Part shown: piece after piece, positions 1 through 5,525 of the stretch
Layout of the letters: each line of letters begins with the position of its first letter
Numbering within the stretch: position 1 is the first letter of the stretch
Assembly: GCA_955651735.1 (NCBI GenBank)
Contig: CATPAM010000142.1
Location: 1 to 5,525, forward strand
Source of the DNA: Candidatus Acidiferrales bacterium
GTDB lineage: Bacteria; Acidobacteriota; Terriglobia; Acidiferrales; UBA7541
Reading direction: 5' to 3'
DNA: 5,525 nucleotides
Program-made: the position numbers and the translations under genes
The notes under the pieces: model-generated
What the model saw: the letters and a program-made list of their open reading frames with translations, nothing else
Told to the model about the DNA's origin: nothing
Databases searched by the model: none

Positions 1-523
1 GATCCAGACCTTGCGCTTGCAGCTGAGAACGCACGGCGGCTTGGTTTTCTTGCGGAATCAGCAGGCTCACGGGAGCGGTGCCACACTTCGCGCCGGCACG
101 CAGCGACAGATCGCCATTTTGCTCGGCGATGTGCGCCTTACTTGTCTTTACGCGCTCGGTGTAAAGCACGGGTACGCCAAATTCGCGAATTGTGGCCGAA
201 GAAAAACCAATGCGGCGCGTTACGCCGCCGAAAAACGGAAGCATGGCCGACTTCCAGAGGCCTTGGTAATCGATCGCGGCACTCCAGGAAATCTGTCGCA
301 AGCGCCGGAGAGTTTCTCGCAAAGAAGATAGTGCGCGTGTTTCGACGGTCCAGATCTCCGACGCCAGACGGCTGCTCTGGACCAGAAACGCCCAGCGAGG
401 ATGGGTGAGCCAGACAATGCTCGCCGACGGAAACGATTCGCGCAACGCCGCGACGGCGGGGAAGGTGTGAATGATATCGCCGAGCGAGCCAAGCCGAACC
501 ACAAGAAAGCGCGGCTCAGGCAT
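1..523 (-). CDS. waaC: Heptosyltransferase I-like protein (WaaC family), 3' end outside window
   Basis: Glycosyltransferase family 9 enzyme expected to transfer the first L-glycero-D-manno-heptose from ADP-heptose onto Kdo of the LPS inner core, at the cytoplasmic face of the inner membrane. The frame is open from ATG at 523-521 to the left edge, giving 174 residues, roughly the N-terminal half of a usual 320-350 aa protein. Visible landmarks are the N-terminal GT-B loop [13 protein letters not shown] at residues 10-22, whose Asp16 aligns with the proposed catalytic base of WaaC; DYQGLWKS at 85-92; GVTRRIGF at 100-107; and a conserved-looking His131. The DxQGLxKS plus RRIGF pattern favours WaaC over WaaF, but other GT9 roles cannot be excluded without the C-terminal half. 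The start overlaps the hldC stop by 8 nt (ATGCCTGA), with only a weak AAGG upstream, so translation is probably coupled to hldC. Confidence 0.88.
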   Translation of the reverse strand, partial: MPEPRFLVVRLGSLGDIIHTFPAVAALRESFPSASIVWLTHPRWAFLVQSSRLASEIWTVETRALSSLRETLRRLRQISWSAAIDYQGLWKSAMLPFFGGVTRRIGFSSATIREFGVPVLYTERVKTSKAHIAEQNGDLSLRAGAKCGTAPVSLLIPQENQAAVRSQLQAQGLD

Positions 524-1007
524 GCGGCGCCTTACGCACGGAATCGAGAAAGTCGCGCGTAGAATGATCCTTGGGGTCGCCGACGATCGCTACGCGGACA
601 CCGAGGCGGGCAGACGTGGCACGCTCCGGGACGGTCGCGGCGGTGTAATCCGTTCCTTTGGCGTGAACGTCCGGCCGCAAGTCCTCCAGAAGCGCTTCCA
701 CGCTAGGCTCGCTGAAGAGCACGACGTAGTCGACGGCTCGTAACGCGCCGACCAACGCAGCCCGGGCAGTTTCGGGCAGGATGGGGCGACCGGGGCCTTT
801 CAAGACGCAGACGCTCGAATCTGAATTCACGGCAACGACAAGGACATCGCCTTCGCGGCGCGCGCCTTCGAGGTAGCGAGTGTGGCCCACGTGCAGGGTG
901 TCGAAGCAGCCATTCGCCAGCACAATTTTCTGGCCGCGCCTGCGCTGCTCCGCAAGCACTTCGCGGAGACGATTGCGTGTGACGATTTTGGATTCGGCGC
1001 TGCGCAT
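516..1007 (-). CDS. hldC: D-glycero-beta-D-manno-heptose 1-phosphate adenylyltransferase (RfaE2/HldC)
   Basis: Cytidylyltransferase-like nucleotidyltransferase that activates heptose 1-phosphate with ATP to give ADP-D-glycero-D-manno-heptose in the cytoplasm, the step before HldD epimerisation. The 163 aa product equals the C-terminal domain of bifunctional Hld[12 protein letters not shown] (residues 32-42) contains the nucleotide-binding HxGH signature (H39, H42). AVNSDSSV (59-66), [11 protein letters not shown] (111-121) and DHST (147-150) match the later family blocks, although E. coli HldE has KGGDY and CSTT at those places. The ATG at 1007 lies 3 nt after the stop of the kinase gene hldA and has no clear Shine-Dalgarno sequence, which suggests reinitiation. 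The stop overlaps the waaC start. The adenylyl rather than guanylyl donor is inferred from HldE resemblance and the neighbouring HldE-type kinase. Confidence 0.93.
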   Translation of the reverse strand: MRSAESKIVTRNRLREVLAEQRRRGQKIVLANGCFDTLHVGHTRYLEGARREGDVLVVAVNSDSSVCVLKGPGRPILPETARAALVGALRAVDYVVLFSEPSVEALLEDLRPDVHAKGTDYTAATVPERATSARLGVRVAIVGDPKDHSTRDFLDSVRKAPHA

Positions 1008-1010
1008 TTG

Positions 1011-2066
1011 TTACGAGCCGGAGCCGCCAGCATCGCGCCGAATTGCGTCGAGGAGCTCCGCCCGCGAAACGGTTGCTGTACCACGCTTCATCACCACCAA
1101 GCCACCGGCGATGTTGGCGATATGCGCGGCTTCCAGGGGCGAAGCGCCGCAGGCCAGCGACAGAGTGTAGGCGGCGAGCACCGTATCGCCGGCGCCGGTG
1201 ACGTCAACGGCCTGGTCGCTTCCATGAACAGGTATGCGGGTCGCGCGACCGCGCGTTTCAAACAGCGCCATGCCATCGCGGCCACGCGTCACGAGAAGTG
1301 CTTCCAGCTTCATGGCAGCGAGGGTCGCTCGGCCGCAGCGGGTCAGCTCGTCGAAGTTCGCGCCGATGGTGGTGTGATGCAAAGCTTCGAGTTCCGCTTC
1401 ATTTGGCGTGGCCGAGAGGATCCCGGCCTTGGCATAATCCGCAAGGTTATAACGAGCGTCCAGCGTTACGGCGAGTCCGCGTTTGGCCCTCTTCGCGGCG
1501 TGGCGAACCAGGTCAGGACTGGCAACGCCAAAACCATAATCGGAAACCGCCAGCGTGGAGGCGGAGCGAATCTTTGCCGACAAAAGCTGCTGTATTTTCC
1601 TTCGCGCAGCTTCGGGGAGGGCAGCTTGCGGCTCGCGATCCACGCGGAGAACCTGCTGGCCCACAGTGTGCGGCCAGCCCGCGAGGAAGCGAGTCTTGGT
1701 TGGCGTGGTCCAGCCTTTCACGCGAACAATTCCGGAAATGTCCGCGCGTTTGACACGGAAATGTTCGACGAGCGCATCGCCTTGGGCGTCCTGGCCAACG
1801 GCGGTGATGAGCAGCACGCGCGCCCCCAAGGCGGCGAGGTTGTTCGCGGCGTTGGCGCCGCCGCCGGGAACAACCTGGGTCTCGCGGTGGCGCAGAATCA
1901 GCACCGGCGCCTCGCGCGAAACTCGGGAAATATCTCCGAACTGAAATTCGTCGGCAACGAAATCGCCGAGCAGCACCACCGTCTTCGAGGGAAATTTTTC
2001 AACGCACTCCGCCAGGGCGAGCAGGTCCACGGAGGTCGACGGCGTTTGCGCGACGATACGAGTCAT
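1011..2066 (-). CDS. hldA: D-glycero-beta-D-manno-heptose 7-phosphate kinase (RfaE1/HldA)
   Basis: PfkB/ribokinase-family sugar kinase that phosphorylates heptose 7-phosphate at C1 to the 1,7-bisphosphate, the substrate of GmhB encoded just upstream. The 351 aa protein corresponds to the N-terminal domain of HldE. Landmarks are GDFVADEFQFG (34-44), SRVSREAPV (48-56), the glycine-rich PfkB signature GGGANAANNLAALG (68-81), SDYGFG (175-180), TPNEAE (220-225), and DVTGAGDT (288-295) with the anion hole and presumed catalytic base Asp294, followed by GTATVS (329-334). The ATG at 2066 overlaps the gmhB stop as ATGA and has GAGG at 2078-2075, 8 nt upstream. The reading frame ends in TAA at 1013-1011, so kinase and nucleotidyltransferase are separate polypeptides here. 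Close SRxSxEAPV and DVTGAGD agreement with HldE makes other PfkB sugar kinases unlikely. Confidence 0.94.
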   Translation of the reverse strand: MTRIVAQTPSTSVDLLALAECVEKFPSKTVVLLGDFVADEFQFGDISRVSREAPVLILRHRETQVVPGGGANAANNLAALGARVLLITAVGQDAQGDALVEHFRVKRADISGIVRVKGWTTPTKTRFLAGWPHTVGQQVLRVDREPQAALPEAARRKIQQLLSAKIRSASTLAVSDYGFGVASPDLVRHAAKRAKRGLAVTLDARYNLADYAKAGILSATPNEAELEALHHTTIGANFDELTRCGRATLAAMKLEALLVTRGRDGMALFETRGRATRIPVHGSDQAVDVTGAGDTVLAAYTLSLACGASPLEAAHIANIAGGLVVMKRGTATVSRAELLDAIRRDAGGSGS

Positions 2067-2632
2067 TTCGGCTGCCTCAAGATCCAGTCTGCGGCGTCAT
2101 TGAGATTCTCGGCGATGAAATCCGGAGGCGCCGGCCACTGCGCGGAATGCCACTGAATTTCGCCTTCCCCGTAGCCGGTGCGCACCATGATGGCGCGCGC
2201 TCCGACGCGATGAGCCAACTGGATATCGCCGTAACTGTCGCCGACCACAAAGGAGCGGCGCAAATCCAGGTTGTGCTCGCTTGCTGCGCGCTCGAGCATT
2301 CCTGGTTTTGGCTTGCGGCAGGCGCAGGCATCGTCACCCTTGTGGGGACAATAATACAGCGCGTCGATGTGCGCTCCCTCTTTGGCGAGTTGCGCTGTCA
2401 TCAAGTCGTGAACGGCATGAATCAGCGAGTCCGGAAAATATCCACGGCCGACGCCGGATTGATTGGTGATCACGATGGCCGGATATTTCGCTTCGTTCAG
2501 CCGCCGGATGGCCGGTGCGACAAGAGGAAACATACGAAAACGGCTGACGTGATTCAAGTAACCGACTTCTTCGGCGATGGTTCCGTCGCGATCGAGGAAT
2601 ACGGCAGGACGAAGAGATGCAGCGTCAGCCAG
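2063..2632 (-). CDS. gmhB: D-glycero-D-manno-heptose 1,7-bisphosphate 7-phosphatase (GmhB), probable CTG start
   Basis: HAD-superfamily phosphatase removing the 7-phosphate from heptose 1,7-bisphosphate, between the HldA and HldC steps. With a start at CTG 2632-2630 the protein is 189 aa, close to the 191 aa of E. coli GmhB. Motif I FLDRDGT is at residues 12-18 (nucleophile D14, acid/base D16), motif II TNQSG at 56-60, RKPKPGM at 106-112, and motif IV GDSYGD at 131-136. A Cys/His zinc site is visible as C95, H97, C103 and C105; its loop is shorter than in E. coli. The open frame begins after a stop at 2701-2699 and contains no ATG or GTG before motif I. The first TTG (2557) would delete the catalytic DxD. 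CTG 2632 sits 6 nt after GGAGG and overlaps the waaF stop by 8 nt. The stop overlaps hldA as ATGA. Function is well supported; the exact start codon is inferred. A related HisB-N histidinol phosphatase is less likely in this context. Confidence 0.9.
   Translation of the reverse strand: MADAASLRPAVFLDRDGTIAEEVGYLNHVSRFRMFPLVAPAIRRLNEAKYPAIVITNQSGVGRGYFPDSLIHAVHDLMTAQLAKEGAHIDALYYCPHKGDDACACRKPKPGMLERAASEHNLDLRRSFVVGDSYGDIQLAHRVGARAIMVRTGYGEGEIQWHSAQWPAPPDFIAENLNDAADWILRQPK
2075..2078 (-). promoter_or_regulatory. Shine-Dalgarno sequence for hldA
   Basis: The minus strand reads GAGG at 2078-2075, followed by 8 nt and the hldA ATG at 2066-2064. It lies inside the 3' end of gmhB and supports the chosen hldA start together with the ATGA overlap. 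Confidence 0.5.
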
Positions 2633-3671
2633 AAGCCACCTCCGCAGAGCGGAGCCAGCCTCGCGCCGCTGCTTCGACCGCTTCCGGCCGCACGCTGGTC
2701 ATGCAACGATGGTCGATCGGGCAGCGCCGCAAAAAACACGGACTGCAATACGGCTTTTCTTGCACCACGGTGCAACGTGGAGTGATAGGAGCAGTGCCAT
2801 GAGGATCGGTAGGACCAAAGATGGCGACCACCGGCAAGCCCACTGCAGAGGCAACATGCATTGCCCCAGAGTCGTTGCCCACAAATAGTTGGCAGCGCGA
2901 GAGGAGCGCGGGGAGAGCGGCGATTGCGGTTTTGCCAACCAAACTGATTGACGGTCCGTTTATTCCAGCAGCGATCACTTCGGACACTTTCTGCTCGGAT
3001 GCCGTGCCAAAGAGAATTATGTCCGCGTCCGTGTGAAGGTGGAAGCCGTTTACGAAATCAGCGAAGCGCTCAGGCGGCCAGCATTTCGCGGAACCGTAAG
3101 AAGCCCCGGCACCTATGGCAATTCGTAGCGTATTCGGGCGAGCGCCCACGGATGACAAAGTTTCCTCCGCTTGGCGGCGATGTTCGTCGGAAACATCGAG
3201 GGTTACGAAGGATTCACCGGGCAGCGAATCGATCCAGCCGGCGCGGCGCAAGAGTTCAAGATAATAAAACTGTTCGTGCGCCGGTATTTCGCCGCGCTTC
3301 GGAACGGGAATCTTCTTGGTCAACAAAAGGCTGCGGCCGTCGCGTGCGTAGCCGATGCGTTCGGGAACGCCGACCCGCCAAGCGATCCATGCGGCATCAA
3401 AGGCGTTCTGAAGCAGCAAGGCGACGTCAAACTTTTGCTTTCGTAGCTCTTGCGCTAGACGCTCGCGGCCGCTCAAGCCTGCGTGTGGGCCTTCGGGATC
3501 GCAGGAGATCAGCTCGTCGCAGATGTTCTGGCCGCGATAAATGTCCGCCACATAGGGCCGGGTCAGAATTGAAATCTTGGCGTTCGGAAAGCGCCCACGA
3601 ATGGCGCGCAGCGCGGGCAGCGCCATGATGGCGTCGCCTACCCAATTGGTGGCGCGAATCAGAATCTTCAT
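2625..3671 (-). CDS. waaF: ADP-heptose:LPS heptosyltransferase II (WaaF family)
   Basis: Glycosyltransferase family 9 enzyme expected to add the second heptose to the LPS inner core, using ADP-heptose at the cytoplasmic face of the inner membrane. The 348 aa product is full length. The N-terminal half shows NWVGDAIMALPAL at residues 9-21 (Asp13 being the likely base) and VPERIGYARDGR at 102-113. The ADP-heptose-binding half shows GAGASYGSAKCWP (187-199), FVGNDSGAMHVASAVG (263-278) and FGPTDP (285-290). The C-terminal CSPCFLRRCPIDHRCM (309-324) is the cysteine-rich tail pattern known from WaaF proteins. The ATG at 3671 overlaps the lpxK stop as ATGA; GGTGGGG about 7 nt upstream is a modest ribosome-binding site. 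The stop at 2627-2625 lies inside the start of gmhB. NWVGD plus the cysteine tail favour WaaF over WaaC. The acceptor in this organism is inferred. Confidence 0.93.
   Translation of the reverse strand: MKILIRATNWVGDAIMALPALRAIRGRFPNAKISILTRPYVADIYRGQNICDELISCDPEGPHAGLSGRERLAQELRKQKFDVALLLQNAFDAAWIAWRVGVPERIGYARDGRSLLLTKKIPVPKRGEIPAHEQFYYLELLRRAGWIDSLPGESFVTLDVSDEHRRQAEETLSSVGARPNTLRIAIGAGASYGSAKCWPPERFADFVNGFHLHTDADIILFGTASEQKVSEVIAAGINGPSISLVGKTAIAALPALLSRCQLFVGNDSGAMHVASAVGLPVVAIFGPTDPHGTAPITPRCTVVQEKPYCSPCFLRRCPIDHRCMTSVRPEAVEAAARGWLRSAEVASG
2636..2643 (-). promoter_or_regulatory. Strong Shine-Dalgarno sequence for gmhB
   Basis: The minus strand reads GGAGGTGG at 2643-2636, inside the last codons of the waaF-type gene. 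The GGAGG core ends 6 nt before CTG 2632-2630, near-ideal spacing. It is the strongest ribosome-binding site I checked among the junctions in this window, and it decides the gmhB start because no ATG, GTG or TTG follows at a suitable distance in the gmhB frame. Confidence 0.7.
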
Positions 3672-4663
3672 GCGGCAACCCCACCGCGGAGAGCCAATCG
3701 TTCGCGCAGATCACGCAGAAATCGCTCCTCATCAGGGATTTCCATCGTGACGACGGCTATCCGCACAGGCATTTCGGACGAGGACGCTGCATCAAGATTC
3801 TTCGCATCCTTTTCCGTCGTCATTAATACCTTCGCACCCAGCGATCGGGCGGTGACTGTCAATTCAAGGAGTTCTCGCTTTGTATAGCGGTGATGATCGC
3901 GGAACGATTTGCTCCCGACCACCTGCAGCTTCCAGCGTTCCAGATCTGCAAAAAACGCTTCAGGGTTGCCAATTCCGGCAAACGCGAAGACCGGATCTGG
4001 ACACGAGGTTTGCAGAATCGCTCCCAGCGAATGATCTCGAAAGCCGAGCAGTTTGGTAGTGGACGAATATATAGCCATTTGGGGAAACTTCTGTATGGCT
4101 GACACCGAAGGGGTAGATTGTTCGGTGCGCGTAAAAACGACGAGATCAGCCCGGTGTAGCGCAGAACGGGGCTCCCGAAGGCGGCCCGCCGGGAGAATCG
4201 ATTGCTGGCGAAGGGGGCGCGTGGAATCAACCAGGACGATATCGACATCCCGGGCTAGTCGAAGGTGTTGAAAACCATCGTCGAGGAGAAAAATGTCTAC
4301 CCCAGCCGATTGCAAACGCTTTCCCTCGGCGTAGCGGTCTTTACCGACACCGAAGAGAACCCGGTCTTGCAGGCGATCCTTCATCAGCTCAACCTCATCG
4401 CTGGTCTTGCCGGAGCCACGATAACCGCGACTGAGAATGGCAACACGCTTTCCTTCGGCGACAAATCGCTCGGCGAGCCAAATCACCATCGGCGTCTTCC
4501 CAGTGCCTCCGACAGAGACGTTGCCAACGCTGATGACTCTGCCATCCAGCCGTCTTTGTTTGAGCCAGCCGTGAGTATAGAGCCGAGCGCGTGACCACAT
4601 CGCTGCTGCATAAAGAAGGGAAACTGGCCATAGCAGCACACGGAGGAGCGGCGGCAGGTTCAT
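3668..4663 (-). CDS. lpxK: Tetraacyldisaccharide 4'-kinase (LpxK)
   Basis: P-loop membrane-associated kinase that phosphorylates the 4' position of tetraacyldisaccharide 1-phosphate to form lipid IVA, the Kdo acceptor for WaaA. The 331 aa length is typical. A hydrophobic N-terminal segment (about residues 5-22) fits the membrane-binding helix. Walker A is in GNVSVGGTGKTP (47-58). SRGYRG is at 78-83. LDDGFQHLRL (127-136) carries the catalytic Asp region of the family, with LPAGRLREP at 157-165. The second domain shows FAGIGNPEAF (228-237), FRDHHRYT (254-261) and TTEKDA (282-287). The start ATG at 4663-4661 overlaps the waaA stop as ATGA, and the stop overlaps the waaF start in the same way. 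No separate Shine-Dalgarno is obvious, so expression probably depends on coupling to waaA. All expected family motifs are intact. Confidence 0.96.
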   Translation of the reverse strand: MNLPPLLRVLLWPVSLLYAAAMWSRARLYTHGWLKQRRLDGRVISVGNVSVGGTGKTPMVIWLAERFVAEGKRVAILSRGYRGSGKTSDEVELMKDRLQDRVLFGVGKDRYAEGKRLQSAGVDIFLLDDGFQHLRLARDVDIVLVDSTRPLRQQSILPAGRLREPRSALHRADLVVFTRTEQSTPSVSAIQKFPQMAIYSSTTKLLGFRDHSLGAILQTSCPDPVFAFAGIGNPEAFFADLERWKLQVVGSKSFRDHHRYTKRELLELTVTARSLGAKVLMTTEKDAKNLDAASSSEMPVRIAVVTMEIPDEERFLRDLRERLALRGGVAA

Positions 4664-5525
4664 CGGGCTGGGCTGCCGAGGAATTTGGAAATTTCCGCGA
4701 GGGCGCGGTCAGTGGCGCCGCGGCTGCTCTCGACTAAGTGCTTCGCGTTCTCGCCCATTTTGTGGCGGCGATCCGGATCGCGTAGCAGTTCAATCCAGGC
4801 GACGCCCGCGTCCTCGGGGCTCTCCACCTGGATGGCAGCGTCCGCAGTGACGAAGCGAGCAGCAATCTCCGCAAAATTCTCCATGGACGGCCCGAACACT
4901 GGGATTTTACCGAACGCCGCAGGTTCGAGAATATTGTGCCCGCCGGAAGGGACCAGAGAGCCGCCTACGAACGCGCCGTCGGCCAGGCGGTAGAGGGACG
5001 CAAGTTCGCCGATGGTGTCGAGCAGAATCACGGTAACATCGCCGGGTATTGAACCATTGTTGCCGACTGTCGCTTCTTGCGCGTGGCCGGATAGTGCAAG
5101 CTGGGAGCGGCGTATGAATTTGCGGCGCGATTCGTTAATGAACTCCGCGGCAGCTTCAAAACGTTCCGGCTTGCGCGGGGCCAGGACCAAAAGGGCGTTA
5201 GGGTGCTCGCCCTGCAGGACGCCGAAGGCAATCAACGCGAGCGGCTCTTCGGCGGCCACCACGCTGCCGGCGACTACGATCGGTGAACGGCCCTGCCGCC
5301 GCGCCTCCGCTTCGAGCCAGCTTGAAAGTGGCGTTGCGGCGGGAAGCTCCATGTCGTACTTGAGGTTGCCGCTGACCGAGACGCGCTCGGCGGGCGCGCC
5401 CAGGGCGCGAATCCGCTCCGCATCCTTCTCACTTTGCATCAGGAAGGCGCTCGCGTTGCCGAGCGCGGTGCGCAGAAACGGGCGAAGGAAAAAACCGAAT
5501 TTGGAGAGGTAGCGCTGGTATCGCC
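4660..5525 (-). CDS. waaA: 3-deoxy-D-manno-octulosonic acid (Kdo) transferase (WaaA/KdtA), 5' end outside window
   Basis: Glycosyltransferase family 30 enzyme that transfers Kdo from CMP-Kdo to lipid IVA at the inner membrane. The frame stays open to the right edge. The 287 complete residues visible correspond to about the C-terminal two thirds of a 420-430 aa protein, so the membrane anchor and catalytic Glu region lie outside. Counting from the first full codon, landmarks are a Met29-Gln-Ser-Glu opening of the C-terminal Rossmann domain, SGNLKYD (51-57), LAPRKPERF (114-122), LDTIGELASLYRLAD (168-182), FVGGSLVPSGGHNILEP (185-201) and the FGPSMENF region (210-217). The ATG at 5439 is internal and is not the real start, because homologous sequence continues upstream of it. 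The block AGSVVAAEE (85-93) replaces the commoner AxSTxxGEE. How many Kdo residues it adds cannot be read from sequence. Confidence 0.95.
   Translation of the reverse strand, partial: RYQRYLSKFGFFLRPFLRTALGNASAFLMQSEKDAERIRALGAPAERVSVSGNLKYDMELPAATPLSSWLEAEARRQGRSPIVVAGSVVAAEEPLALIAFGVLQGEHPNALLVLAPRKPERFEAAAEFINESRRKFIRRSQLALSGHAQEATVGNNGSIPGDVTVILLDTIGELASLYRLADGAFVGGSLVPSGGHNILEPAAFGKIPVFGPSMENFAEIAARFVTADAAIQVESPEDAGVAWIELLRDPDRRHKMGENAKHLVESSRGATDRALAEISKFLGSPAR

Noticed and set aside
220..504. A 94-codon minus-strand frame at the left end.
   Set aside because: It lies in another frame inside the waaC-type gene, which runs open from 523 to the window edge with clear GT9 motifs.
882..2156. 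A 424-codon open frame on the plus strand opposite hldA and part of hldC.
   Set aside because: It is antisense to two genes with clear family motifs. The long frame is explained by GC-rich codon structure, its translation shows no domain I recognise, and no ribosome-binding site or conserved context supports it.
2622..2643. Possible programmed +1 frameshift joining WaaF and GmhB, because GGAGG precedes a TGA-C stop context as in prfB.
   Set aside because: The codon before the stop is GGC, a poor +1 slip site, and the GGAGG spacing does not match prfB. Both proteins have normal lengths as separate products, and the same GGAGG fits a CTG start.
2147..2785. A 212-codon plus-strand frame opposite gmhB and the end of waaF.
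   Set aside because: It is a shadow of real minus-strand genes with intact catalytic motifs; its translation resembles no family I know.
2948..3628. A 226-codon plus-strand frame opposite waaF, rich in Arg and Ser.
   Set aside because: The biased composition is typical of the antisense frame of a GC-rich gene, and the opposite strand encodes a complete heptosyltransferase.
4660..5439. waaA starting at ATG 5439 as a complete 259 aa gene.
   Set aside because: The frame stays open upstream to the window edge and the 28 preceding residues match WaaA, so this Met is internal.

Overview
The window is wall-to-wall coding on the minus strand. It holds a seven-gene run for lipid A–Kdo and heptose inner-core lipopolysaccharide (LPS) biosynthesis, so the host is a Gram-negative (diderm) bacterium. 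Base composition is moderately GC-rich. The separate heptose kinase and nucleotidyltransferase genes, and the style of the proteins (for example the AKGTDYT and DPKDHST segments of the nucleotidyltransferase), remind me of Acidobacteriota. That assignment is from memory of similar proteins and is only an inference.

Layout in transcription order, right to left: waaA (Kdo transferase, 5' end outside the window, 5525-4660); lpxK (tetraacyldisaccharide 4'-kinase, 4663-3668); waaF-type heptosyltransferase (3671-2625); gmhB (heptose bisphosphate phosphatase, 2632-2063, apparently starting at CTG); hldA/rfaE1 (heptose-7-phosphate kinase, 2066-1011); hldC/rfaE2 (heptose-1-phosphate nucleotidyltransferase, 1007-516); and a waaC-type heptosyltransferase (523 to the left edge, 3' end outside the window). 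Five of the six junctions overlap: three ATGA overlaps of 4 nt and two of 8 nt. The sixth has a 3-nt gap. This points to one translationally coupled operon. No intergenic space, promoter, terminator, RNA gene, mobile element or CRISPR array is visible.

The genes work together. LpxK adds the 4'-phosphate to make lipid IVA and WaaA adds Kdo. HldA, GmhB and HldC carry out the kinase, phosphatase and adenylyl transfer steps leading to ADP-heptose. The WaaC-like and WaaF-like enzymes then transfer the first and second heptoses onto the Kdo. The first and last steps of the ADP-heptose route (GmhA isomerase, HldD epimerase) are not in the window.

The most useful point for annotation is gmhB. A call from the first ATG/GTG/TTG codon (TTG at 2557) would remove the catalytic DxD motif. 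The reading frame, a strong GGAGG ribosome-binding site and the family length all support a CTG start at 2632. I see no new biological system here; it is a compact and well-ordered version of a known pathway.
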